The notes beneath the pieces were generated by a model, which ran no database searches, was not told the DNA's origin, and saw nothing but the letters and a program-made list of their open reading frames with translations. Source: Cheiracanthium punctorium (taxonomy: Eukaryota; Arthropoda; Arachnida; Araneae; Cheiracanthiidae). Taken from it: a stretch of DNA of 64,000 nucleotides. This document shows positions 32,391-44,499 of the stretch, one piece after another (positions within the stretch are counted from its first letter, which is position 1; each line of letters starts with the position of its first letter). The stretch spans positions 558,001 through 622,000 of the forward strand of contig JAWZYV010016004.1 of assembly GCA_038373885.1 (NCBI GenBank), given 5' to 3'. Made by a program: the position numbers and the translations under genes.

Positions 32391-33548
32391 GACGAATTTT
32401 TTTTTAGAGTATATGTATACTCTTCCTCTCTTAATAATCACTGAGCCTTACTTCAGCATCAATCATCTGGCATGCCTTTTCTCAGTGTATCACAGTTCTA
32501 AAATGACTGCGTTAACCTTCTAGTACAAACACTAAGCATTTCCGTACGGTTGACGAATTCTGAGAAGATTTTTACCGCTAAGCCTATAATCTACATGAAA
32601 ATTTTCACATTTTATTCCATTTTTTTTTTTTTTTTACATGATAAAAGACATAAAAATTCATTGCATAATGCATTCTACTTATGAGTAATTTTAATATTAG
32701 AAGTGAAAGAGATTTTATAAATATCAGTACTCCGATTGAAAAAAAAATGTGTTTCCGTTTATAAACTGGGGTAGATTTTAAAATTTACCCTAGTTTTGTG
32801 TAAGTTTTATTTTTTAAATGTAATGCGAATTATATTTAAAAGGAAGATTTATGTAGAGTTAAAAGGAGGAATGTTTTTCAATTTATTTAAAAACAATATT
32901 CCACTTTTTTGTGTGATACCGGGGATCGAAGTAAGGATAGACTTTGAATATCATCTTCATTCGATTCATCTACAGATAAATGAAATAAGCCCAAGAATCT
33001 ATTCCACCTGCTCTTTCATTAGTATATCTGATTGCTCCAGGAGATAAAATGTTTTCCTGGTTAGTCCTCCCTTTCTTTTAACCATATGTTCATCTCGCGT
33101 ACTCTGCCTTTCTTCTAAGACTATGTAAATACTATAATAGAGCAAACAACCCACAATCCCTCTAGAAAATAAAAAGTGAAAACAAAACTCGCCAACTGGA
33201 AAATTTCGCACTAGACAGGGCAATTAACAACAAATGCTTTTGTTTACATTACCAAAACCCTTCGGTAAAATAAGCAGATTCTTCCCTAGAAAAAAACAAC
33301 AAAAATGAAAGTGAAAATAAATTTTCAAAATGTATTTCTGAAGGCTGGTGGTATCCAAAAAACAATAAGTAACCTTTAGAGGAATGTAGCAATATCTTTC
33401 ATTGAAAGTGCAAAATGTTTCATTTAAAAATGCGTGTACCCGCTAGCCGTCCTCAGCAGCAAAATGAATCTCGTCACGTATACGTATTCGCCGTTCTTTG
33501 CTGCAAATTTCTGATGAACGCAAGAACGCGGCTCCCGTACGGAAAGAG
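32391..33548. other. Unassigned; GC-richer just before the MITE
   Basis: AT-rich until about 33430, then a CpG-containing stretch (ACGTATACGTATTCGCC) of unknown origin leading into the TTAA at 33549. Confidence 0.45.
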
Positions 33549-33552
33549 TTAA

Positions 33553-33872
33553 CCCTTTAACGCGCAGTGTTCCCGCTCTGGGAACACCAAACTCTGACGT
33601 TTTGACTGTTGCCAGTCACGAAGAATAGATTTGATTTCTATAAAAATAGTTGCGGGCGACATAGCTCCACGAGAATCCTTTACTTTTTAGCACGTCATTT
33701 CCCTTAAAAAAATGGTCACGATTATTTTTAACAGCACTGACATCTGATGAAAAATGGAAGAATGCAAGAACAGTTGAATAGATTACCCAATGCTGAAAAA
33801 GGGGCAGCCGTTGTCATCGCTCGATTTAACTACCAGCAAGATGGCGGACGATCGAAACGTTGCCTCAAAGGA
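33553..33872 (+). mobile_element. piggyBac-type MITE, copy 2
   Basis: It begins CCCTTTAACGCGCAGTGTTC, as copy 1, and ends TTGCCTCAAAGGA (one change from the GGG end), between TTAA at 33549-33552 and 33873-33876. It is collinear with copy 1 over the left 260 bp (GGGAACACCAAACTCTGACG, GTTGCGGG, CCCAATGCTGAAAAAGGGGC). It has a single CCCAATGCTG arm instead of the inverted duplication, giving 320 rather than 426 bp. Confidence 0.88.
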
Positions 33873-33960
33873 TTAAAAGGCGATATAATTGTACGTTGCC
33901 CTTCAAATTGACAGGATTTTCTTTCGGAAGTTTATTTCTGCTGGGTGAAATATCTGTTTT

Positions 33961-34249
33961 GAAGCCCAGTGGTACAATGGTAGCTCACCGCGCTGCCGTC
34001 CCACAGGTCCGGAGTTCGAATGTCGGGCTGGGCAAGTTCGACTCAGCCTTTCATTCCTTGAGTGGAACGATAAAATGGGGACCAAGCTTGCTTGGGGGTC
34101 AAACACTGGGGCTTTGCGTCATGCTGACCATCAAGGCATGTGCATCCTGGATCAGGCATATGCATCCGGAACCCATCATCGCGAAGGAGCGATTGGGCAG
34201 CGCAGGCCTTGACCCCGTAAAGGGACTGTTGCGCCATTGTTTGATTTTT
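33961..34249 (+). mobile_element. tRNA-derived SINE, family C
   Basis: The first ~75 bp read like a tRNA: GCCCAGT can pair with GCTGGGC as a 7-bp acceptor stem, TGGTACAATGGTAG stands in A-box position, and GAGTTCGAATGTC is the B box. A body with TCAGCCTTTCATTCC, GATAAAATGGGGACC and GCTTGCTTGGGGGTC follows. Flanks are 15-bp direct repeats with one mismatch, TGAAATATCTGTTTT (33946-33960) and TGAAATAGCTGTTTT (34250-34264). The body recalls, from memory, the conserved central domain of cephalopod and other invertebrate SINEs. The open frames across 33860-34297 are by-products. Confidence 0.9.
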
Positions 34250-34264
34250 TGAAATAGCTGTTTT

Positions 34265-37200
34265 AGGCATTTTTCGTTTGTTCCTTTTTTGTTGCATACA
34301 TTTACATCGTTACAATTTGAGAATAAATCGCATTTATAGTTACGCCTAAAGTGGACACGCTGGTGAAACACATATTTTATATTTTTAGAGGCTTTGTTAT
34401 AAATCTGCGGGTTTAGAATTGCAGATTGTAAAGCCACCTATGTTGACATCCAGAACCCCTCTAGACATTTTTCTAAACCACTGTCGTTTTAAAAGGCTCA
34501 GAAAGAAAAAAGTGGAAATGTTTCTAATTGAAACCTTGAAATTGTTTTCATTTTTGATCATTTATAATTTAATATTTTTTAACCATAACTGTGATCACAC
34601 CATAACTGTCTTTTTCAATATTTATAATCTATGCATTTTATTTCTAAATAATGCAATGATCATGAAACTCCTTGCAAAAATTAATTATTTTATGCATTAA
34701 TTTTTTTAATCAGGTAATTAAACTTTTCAAGCAAAAGATAATGGTTTCACGATTTTTTTATGTTTTTACTGACATTTTTTAAATCCATTTTGTAAAAAAA
34801 AAACTGAAAATATAAATCCTTTGTTAAAACTTGGACAGTTCTAAATTAAAAATACATATATGTATGTATAAAATTATAAATTCTTAGATAATTAAAAACA
34901 ACTATTTTCTTTACAGTTAAAAAAAATATTTTTCTTGCTGTAATCCTTTAAGACAATTTTCTTAAGTACGATTTTGTTTTTCATGCAATTTTCTATTTCT
35001 ATTTCTCGAGCAGTGCAATTAAACACTAATTACCTTCTTCCAAAATCTTCTGTTTAAATAAATTAACTATATAAATGATAATAAATGAAGAACAACTTCT
35101 CTGGGTAAAATATCCTTTTACTTTTCATTAAAAGAGAACATGTAAACTTCGTCGATTTGATAGATTGAATTAACAGATGTATAGATTAATGTAATCGAAT
35201 TAATAATTTATAATTAAATATAAATGTATAAAGAATATAATTAAATTTTATTGCGTTATATTAATTAATTATAGACATACTTTTTAAGTTTGAAAATACG
35301 AAAAATGACATGTCAATAACAAAATGCACTCCAGTTCAGTTTCAAATAGTTTAAAGTGTTTTAATGTCTTCCGTAAAATAAGTGTAGACAGTATTTTCTA
35401 TTATATAATATTTAAAAGTCTCATTCACAGAAAACAAATGCAGCTATCGTAAGTTTGCAGAACGAATGTGCACAGAACATAGTTTTTTCTTTTGCAATAA
35501 GGAAAATTCGTATTTTTTTTACCATTTTCTTATTAGTTGAATACATAATAAAATATAATTACAATATTTTGCTTTAATTCACAATTCTTACATTAATAAA
35601 ATTCACTTTATTGTTAATTTACCTGGAGAAATGCTTTGCTTTTTCTTAGTGTAACCAAAAAAGAATTATTAATTAAACAAAAAATTTTATAGTTGAAGCC
35701 ATTTAAATATTTTTTCTGAGAATGTAAGAGTGTGGCGATCTAAGAAGTAACGATTTCTTGATGCGCATGTTTTGGACCACTACTGCAGACATGTCTTTAT
35801 AATAAATAATAAGACAGTTTTAAACTTTTTAACTATTTACGATTGAAGGCTATAAACGGATATAAAAATTCAAATGTAGAAAAGTGACATATGAAAACTT
35901 TACACATAAACCCCCCCCACACACACAATTATTTAAATTTTAACGCATTTACTTTTGTAATTGGAATTTAAAATGAAATATTTGAAAAAAAAAGTGTGAA
36001 GTGCAAGTTATCATCAAAAGCAAATGAAGATCACCGATGACAGCCCAAGTCGAAGTTTGACATTTTTAATAATTATTATGGATGACATGTCGGCGATTAT
36101 AAATCAGATAAATTTCAAATCCACGAAACTTTTAAATTAATCGGCAAGGCCTCGAAGTGAATGACGTAATCCTTCAAAACTGATGAATATTATCATCAAT
36201 CTTAATGTTGAAGATTTGGGATCTCTTTTTTTTATGCGTTTGGCGTTCGTTGAGTAGAATTACTCGCTAACTTTGTCTGGAAAATTCAGATTTTATGAAA
36301 TTTAGATTTGATAAATATCGTTGATAATACGTAAAACATTCTTCATAATTATGTCCTATAGCCATGAAGAAAAATTATCCAGTTCAGTCAGTAAAATATG
36401 GTAAAATAATGCTTTTATCTCTGAGTATATAATTAAAATGATATGTACATAAATTAGGTAATCTATAAATATAATCAACGTACTTAAAGAGATAATAAAA
36501 GAATTAAAAATTAAATAATCTCCAAAAATTACGAAACAATAATAATAATCACAGTGGAATATATGTCTCATATGACGGTATTGCAGGAGTAAATTCCAGG
36601 CATGTATAAATATTAAAAAACACAAGGATTCATATAGAAATAAATAAAAATTAAAGAAATATTTTTAATAAAATATCGTACCGACATTGATACAGACAGA
36701 GAAAACTTTCATAGTACTACCATCACCTTATGCTCTAAGAAGATAAAGTAAATCTGTCAGACTAACAAATCCATTATCTTCAATTGAGATGAAGAATCAG
36801 CTTATGTTCAGTGCAGTATCACGAACATTCACTAATTCTAATTTAATCAGCATCGTGTTTTACTTTTATTAACTATGTAAAACTGTGTCCTCATATTACA
36901 ATTTGATGACAGTACCTTATTGTTCTTGTTTCATTGGGGTAATCAATAATGCTAATTTCAAAGAAAACACAAAAATTTAAGAAGCTTAAGCAGCAAGAAT
37001 ATTTTAATAATAACTGTATAAAAGCAAATTCAAGTTATTGGTTTTCATGTTAAAAAAATGCTTTTGCAAAAATTATATAATACTTACTGCCTTAAATCTT
37101 CCCTTATGATCATATAATGTTCAGATTTTTTTTATTCAAGAGTAATAAGCAGTCTGTTCTTAAAAAGTCTCTCGTGGTCAAAATAGCTAATAAATAGTAA

Positions 37201-39055
37201 TGTTAAAAAAAATCACACTTTCCATTGGGTGTTACTCTATCGCCGATCGTAAGAAGCAACGCTGAGTACAGACGGGGAAACATCTCTGTTTCATATATCC
37301 ACGATGGTAAGAGACATATTATATTGAAGTTACCTATATAGCCCGCCTGCTCCTTCTGCTTAATCATCTGCCTGATCTTATTCTGGAGAGAATGTAATTT
37401 TACAGTTTTCCATTTTCAAAGACACCTTGAGAGATAATACGATTTTCATTCATTTAATTTTTTTTAGGTTTTATATTTCATTAAACTTTGGATTTTGAGC
37501 CAGATATTACTGTCTTAAAAATGTTACGTATTCAGCTTTATGAAAATTTCAATTTTAATGGATCTAGAAACCAATAGAAGTGAATGTATATATTTTTCGC
37601 TTTACACACACAAGCACAAAAACATATCATCATCCAAAAAAAATCCCAGTTTCTGTAAGCATGTTTATTTTTTAACATATTTGAATTAAAATTAATTTTA
37701 TATTTTATTAAGGAAATTATATTAAATAAAACTATGACTGCATGTAATTATAATTCAAGATGAATTATTATAATTCTTTTTAAAAGTTTATTTTATACTA
37801 AATCACAGTACATAAATACTAGAAGTTAATTATACGAAAAATTTGTTTGCACAAGATAAATTAAATTTACTTTTCCATGTATAAAAAATTCTTAAAATTT
37901 TCTAAGCTTGACTAATATATAGAATACTTGCATGAATTGGATTCCATAAAAGTAACTCATAAATAAACGTCTCGCCAGCTATAATCTGTAATTTTTTAAC
38001 TTTGCACTTTATAATTAAATTACTTTACTAGTTTTCAAATGCGTGGATGCTTAAAGAGCTTTTATGTTTATTCATTATTTTTATTTTTTCATGCATAAAT
38101 TACATTTTGTTAATCATGATTTTGTAACTAAATTGCCTTCGGTTAGCTTTTGAAGATAAACTTTACAATTGTTTATGACTTTTAAATTATCGAATGTTTA
38201 CTGTTTTATCTTTCTCTTGACGAAAATCTGTTTTAAAAATCTCCACAAGATTAATCAAAATTTTGACTATTTTTGAGTACAGTAGATGGCACTTGAAATG
38301 CTTATCATGCAAAATAATATTCATTGCATCCTTATAATTAAAGCTTCTTGGGAATTTGAAAGTAGTTTTCCATCTGAATAAATTCGTTTTAGTTATGAAT
38401 AATTCAACAATATCCATCGACTATTTTTTGAACTAAACTTCAATTAAATTAATTAAGTGCATAGATCACTTCATGTAAAATATTTATTTTTATTAGAAAA
38501 TAATCATATTTTAAGGAATTTACGTATATTTTTAAGTAAGAAGTTTAATTGAAAAAATTCATTTTAAATATAAATTAATGACAGCTGGCGGACTTCGAGT
38601 AAAAGTTAGTATTCCAAGCAATGAGTTTTTTGAAAAATGCTGCTCTTTTATTCTAATACATAATTACACTCAGAGAATTAAAAATTAAAAATTTAAGAAT
38701 TATCAACATTTCTGTTGCGGTTTCTTTATTCATGCCTTTGTTGCTGTTTTAAATTTTTACAGATGCACGCAACTGCCTTGTTGTTTTATCTAGAAGCAGT
38801 TACAAGTATGTCCCAAACCTCTAAAAATCGGGGTTTGGCTTGTTAAGAGAAAAAAAAAATGTCTTATTCTTGAAACGCCTTAAAAATTTTTTATAAAGGT
38901 CTAAAAAGATAATTTCTGTCTACACAGACTTAACAAGAATGTTTTGTCAAACAATAGTTACTAAGGCTGGCTTCGAAACAAGCAAGATGTCAAAATTAAT
39001 TTAAAAAACGTTTAAGAAAATACGACCACATAAATAACACCAGGAAGCTTACTTT
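34265..39055. other. Gene-free AT-rich desert
   Basis: Nearly 4.8 kb without a recognisable gene, SINE or terminal repeat pair. A C-run followed by (CA)n lies at about 35911-35927. The small block at 37225-37320 is less AT-rich but has no motif. The longest frames (36356-36625, minus; 38187-38417, minus) are composition artefacts. Confidence 0.6.
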
Positions 39056-39059
39056 AACG

Positions 39060-39106
39060 GCCATATAGCTGTTTCGATCAAAATATCTTTGATCTTCGTC
39101 GGTGGC
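39060..39106 (-). ncRNA. Hammerhead-like stem-loop 2
   Basis: On the minus strand: TGCCAC, CCGACGA-like core, helix GATCAAA/TTTGATC, then GAAAC. GCCA (39060-39063, plus) and TGGC (39103-39106) could close a 4-bp helix I with a UA before the cleavage position. The core has C where hammerheads need U4 (CCGACGA instead of CUGANGA), and no helix III forms, so it should be inactive. It shares the GAAG-helix-CGAAAC layout with 8600-8645 and 19638-19682. Confidence 0.2.
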
Positions 39107-42100
39107 AATCATTCTCACCTGAAGCCTGGAACAGGGAACTGAAAAAAAAGTAAAGAGAAAACACAAGCTAAATATGGCCAACTGAATGGCTGTTCAAGTA
39201 ATCTTTACGGTGTCATTTTACAAAGTTTTTTATTATTTTGTTTTAAATACCAGTTCTGTTGAGTGCTTTTTTTGTTCAGGAAAAGAACTCTTTCTTCTAG
39301 AACGACAAGCGCAAGGCTTTGTTTTTTTCTCTCGAATTCTTTGTATAACAACTGCAAATATCTGTCTCATCTTCTCTCCCATTCATCTCTAATAATTAAG
39401 AGAATGCTTTCTGAAAAGCATAGAGTGGAGCCCAAATTATCCAATCAAATACTCGATCCCAGACAACTTAGTAGGGCGCGAAAGGTTTCTACCTCACAGA
39501 AGGTGCTGCATTATGAAATTGCACTTCGAAATTTTTCGCAAATTTGCCCACGGTGAAACGCGAGCTACTAACCATGATGAAGATTTCTTTTTGGCCTTTT
39601 TACTCAGAATTTAAAAAAGTAGTAATAACTGCTTTGATTTATCTTGATGAAAAGCATTTTTCAACAACGAAAGCGAGTATATTCCTATAAATGTGAAAGA
39701 AGTTTTTTCGTAATCAAATCTGGATTGGCTAATAATTCTTGTTTTGACTCATAAAGCCTCTGGGGATTAATCCCATGAGTCCAAGTGCTGCATGTGTGCT
39801 TCCCAACTAACTTGTGAAAAGCTTTCCACAGCGTTCACTCCGAGCAGTAATGGTTTTAGAGCTTTCATAAAGTACTGAATTGTGTTACCACGTACCCGTT
39901 TTGGACATGATAGTGTGTTTGTTCCTCGTCTTGACAACTAGGGATTTCTGCAAACCCCTTAGGCGAGTTTATATCCACTTTTGACTGTGATTCTGATTTT
40001 TTTCTTACCAAGAACGAAGGTTACTAGCCTTCAGTTGTAAAAAGCTTTATTGAGAAAAAAAAAATACTTAAGAGAGAATTTCTGGGTGCTACTTCATTAA
40101 CATGACTACTAAGTATTACATGGAGTAACGAGGTTTTTTTTTTATGTTGCTCGCATCATTTTTGACAAAGAGAATATAACTATTGTTAAAAACCTCAAAA
40201 TTTATGCAAAAAATTATTTTTTAAATCATTTAACGTCACTCTAAATTTAATGTAAATTATTACTATATTTATACTTTAGCATTTTAAAAATATTTTGTAC
40301 ACTAAAATAAACAAATTAAGAATACTAAATACATTATTCGCAATAAAAACATTTTTAAACTAAATCGCAATCTGCCCACACTTATGGTACTTAAAGCATG
40401 GATGGACCAAATGGACGACCATATAAACAAAAAATAGAATAATTTAATTTAAATTATTTTTTTTAATATTACCTGCTTAGGAATATTTGATTTTTCTGAT
40501 CTCGTTGGAAAGAGTTAAACATGCCAAAATTTTCAGGTGAATTGAATAAATGTAGCCTAGCCTATTTACAATATGAAAATGTTAAAAATAATTTACACTC
40601 GAAGACTTAGTTTTCTAAAAGCTCATTATAAATCTGCGAGAAACTGAAAATTTTCATATCTATGAGTTTAAACTGGAAACCATACGATAAAAATGTTTTT
40701 TACAAGAACATTATTATAATATTGTAGTTTATTTGGAGTTTTAAAAATATGCACTAAAGAATAAAGCGATAAAAAAACAACTATCAATGCTTTCAAATAC
40801 TTAACTTAATGCGATAAAATTTTAATGCAGAAAGACTCTTTTTTTATGTAAATAACTACTTCGGAGTAAAACTCTAAACACTGCACCATCATGCTTAGAT
40901 TTATTAATTTAAGCAGTTTTGAAACAATTTTGTTTGGGATAAAGTAAGTGCTTTTATGCAGTTCACTAATCATTAAGGAGGAAAATATGGTAGAAGTACA
41001 CAGTCCTTAAAAATTCTGAGAAAAAAAAAATCTGGAGCATATTTTAAGGATCACTTAAGATGATCATACTTGATTATAAAAGTCATCCGTCTTTTATAGG
41101 AGCTTTTTATTTTATCACTCCGGCTGAACTTGTTAAACTGATGGTGACAGCATAAAGAAAAACAGTATTGTTTTTAATCTTTTAACAACTATTTTATAAA
41201 GAAAATGCACACTGTAATCCACATTTTCTTCAATGAACCAGAATAAAAATTAATCTATTTTTTAATGTTTTTTTTTTCTTTTTAAATTCGACAAGACTTA
41301 TGAAATGGACATAGCTATCGTTACTTATAAAATAATTTATCGTGTTGACTTTTTTTCCGAAAGTGTCAGTCTCGTATTTTTAATGCTTCCTTATCCCTAA
41401 ACAGCTTCAAAACCAGATCTGCAGAGCCTGAGAAAAACGTTTTGGCTCAAGTTCTGACTCTGATTACCATTTCGGCTCTAGTTTCGACCGTAACTTAAGA
41501 TCTCACGGCTGTATTTACAATTAAATTCAGCTGACGGTTTAACCCACTGGTCATTTTAAAATTCATATTCAGCTTTAATCGGGGATAAAAATTACTGAGC
41601 CTATGTTAACTCAATCTTGGTTGAAACGGGACCAATCACACTTTTCTCGGTTGAAATCTAAACTGTCAGTGCTCAAAATGCCTGTGAGTTATTCCCAGGA
41701 AACTTTCAATTTTGATTTTAAAAAAGCATTAAAAATTGTTTTAATACCCATTTTTTATGTTAATACAGTTATCAAATGCCTGCTGTCATGTAGAAAATTA
41801 CCAGCACAGATCATTTGCCTTAATTATAGCGGTTATCAGTCGGGTTAATAGAGTATCAGTTAGGGGATCCAATTCCCTGAAATTAAAGTGACAGACTCGT
41901 AAAAGAAAAAAAAATTATCTCTCTTTCATTTAAAGTTCCCAGGGGAGAGAAAATTCTGGCCACATTACTGGCTTTAATTAATATATATTCAATTTGTTCA
42001 TTGAAACATGTTAGTAACAGGTAGGAATGTGGTAATGACATTTGTAAACAATAACTTCATTGTGCAAGCCTTAATTAGAATATGAAAAAAATACTCACAA

Positions 42101-44030
42101 TACTCACAAGGAAGAGTAATGCATTTTAAAAGAAAGTATAAAACTATCCTTTACTTAAAACTCTGCCCTAAAAGTCATTTTCGTGTTTTCAGAAAGCCTT
42201 GGTAATGGCATTTTTTAAAGTCGAGCCTATTTAAGGTTAAATCAAGGCAATTAAAAGCTAATACAATATTTACTTTGCTCTAAAATCTCTTTATAAATTC
42301 AAGAACCAATTTAAATTTATTAGTTACATATTTCCGTAACATTGAACTTAGTAATGACACATATAATAAATAAACTCCCTATAAATTTGGAAAAAAAATA
42401 ACAGCAAAAATAATGTTTGTTTGCTTAAACTAAAACACAGTCTGCTTGTAAGAACATTTAGTCCCGTTCTTTTAACAGTTCAATAACTATTTTGAAAGTT
42501 CATTAACTATTTTAACTGTTCAATGACTGTAGTAGTGCCTTTTAGTGGACAATTATAGAAAAAAAATTTACGCACCTTGGTAATGACAGTTACCTATAGA
42601 AACAGACATTAAATAATCATTATTAATGCAGTTATTTCCCCAAAATGGCTAATGCTCCACATATATTGAAAATAGAGAGATAAAATGATCTAGATAATTG
42701 CTATTTTTCTTTTAAAGTTTATTTAATTGTTTAAAATAAGGATTAAAACAATAAAGTCTGAAGCTGGGAACATACCAACAACTGTGTTTTACAACTTTAA
42801 CTTATTTTTTTTAAATATTGAAATTTTACTTTTTTGTATATTCAAATTAGTGCCTAGTGTTGTGCTTGTATAGGATTGTTGAGAAAATTGTTTAAAAACC
42901 TATGTTTGGCATGATTAACTGACATTTTTAGCCAAGGATATAAAATTTAATATTAGATGAAAATGACCCCTATAAAGCATTTCTAGTTCGCATCAAGTGG
43001 AAGTAATTTCACGCCTCTTTTGTCTCTAAATAGAAAGGAGAACCAGTTCTTCAAAGGGCAGATATTTCTTGAAAGATACAGTTAGAAACAAACAAAAATG
43101 GATACTTGCAAGATTTGTTTCCTTACCATAGTTTAAAAAGAAAAGAAAATGAAAGAATGTTTGGTCAGAAAAAAAGGCTGCTTTAGATTGGTCAGGACCC
43201 TCCCCGAACATAAATTCCATAAAGAATCTAAGCTTTCTGTAAACAAAGACTCTCAAGAATAGATTGCAGTACGAAAAATAGCTTCATTTGTTCATTCATT
43301 CATGTCTGGTATAGGGCTGAATAAATAGTCAAAGATTATAAAAGTCTGGTGCTTATGCCAAAACGCGTAAAAGTGGATGAGAATAGCATATTCAATGCAG
43401 ATTATGATTGAAATATATTAATTTTCCTAATAAACTTTTTTCCCAAAAATATGCATTTGATTCAATTAATACGCATGGTACTGTAGTTAAATTTTTGACA
43501 TAACTGCATGGAACAGAGGATAATTTTTATAAAAATAAAATTATTTACAACTTTACAAAAAGTATTCGAGTTAAAGTCAACTTTGGTTTCCTACTTTGGT
43601 TTCCTATATTAAAAATTATTTTTAGGTTATATGTATTTTTAAGTTTTCATATTTCCGTCCTCTCGTTCGTTTCTAACGATTCAAAATCTAACGATTTATT
43701 TGCGAAGCTAAAATAGGAAATTTCGCCTATACTCGAATAAATTTTTGGCAGGATGTGTAATAAGTGAAAACTTCACACACTGCCTGGCCAGTTTAAAGTA
43801 TTTTGTTGGCATTAGATATAATACTAGTTGATTAAAGTTAAGAAAATTAAATAAGGTTTACGACTGACAGCTAAAATCCCGAAAAAGAGCCTCTAGGCAC
43901 AAATGGGTTAAATTCCATACTCGCGCATTGATTATAGCATTAATAATAAAGCCAGAATCTTTCGCGTAAATTAGGGTGTGTATTGTATGTTTAAGGCAAA
44001 CCAGGCGAGAGGTATCGGGGGAGACGTCAC
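39107..44030. other. Unassigned AT-rich stretch
   Basis: No gene recognised. Frames at 39263-39556 and 41603-41848 (plus) and 43026-43256 (minus) have no motif. Small direct repeats occur at about 42478-42530 (TTCAATAACTATTTT) and 43580-43605 (ACTTTGGTTTCCTA). Confidence 0.5.
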
Positions 44031-44034
44031 CTGA

Positions 44035-44285
44035 AGAATTAAGGGCTTGTTCTCCTCTCCGCTAAGCCTTAAGTATTCGGTCTTGGGTTCAAAGCTCATT
44101 CACACCTGGTTGTTTGTGTTTGCTCTATGAACTGTAAATTTCCTTTCACTGTGGTACTATAAACTGTCATTGTGCTGTCCACAAACAACCAGTGAATGAG
44201 TAACAATCGAACTCATGACCGTACGCTTGAACGATTAACGTAGAGGTGGACCAGCCGTTAACCTCTAAGCCACCGGCTACCCTTC
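44035..44285. mobile_element. Inverted pair of tRNA-like SINE heads
   Basis: On the minus strand TGGCTTAGAGG (A box, complement 44262-44272) and GAGTTCGATTG (B box, complement 44204-44214) lead into CTCATTCACTGGTTGTTTGTG. On the plus strand GGGTTCAAAGC (B box, about 44085) leads into CTCATTCACACCTGGTTGTTTGTG. The two units point at each other with only about 40 bp between, so the region is an imperfect palindrome. It may be two insertions or one inverted duplication. Confidence 0.6.
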
Positions 44286-44329
44286 CAACAAGTCCGATAA
44301 CAAATGTTCTAAATTCAATAACAACGAAA

Positions 44330-44492
44330 GGTATATGCCAAGGAGGGTGTCTTGGTTGGAGATCTTTTCAAAGGATTTTAACGAGTATTCACGTTACATT
44401 TGGAGACAACCAAAAATTCACGATGCCAGAACTCTGGACCTTCACCCTTCAGCTATCTACCATGTTCAGTGGCTTATCTACTCACCAAAGAC
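44330..44492 (-). mobile_element. tRNA-related SINE family B, copy B3
   Basis: The minus strand reads TTGGTGAGTAGATAAGCCAC, then ATGGTAGATAGCTGAAGGGT, GGTCCAGAGTTCTGGCATCG and a tail block ATCCTTTGAAAAGATCTCC, parallel to B1 and B2. It sits immediately upstream (minus sense) of the tRNA-like unit at 44160-44285. Confidence 0.55.
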
Positions 44493-44499
44493 GTAAATT

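Noticed and set aside
33860..34252. 130-codon plus-strand frame and opposing minus frames
   Set aside because: They run through the end of the piggyBac MITE and SINE C, whose tRNA head and target duplication explain the sequence.
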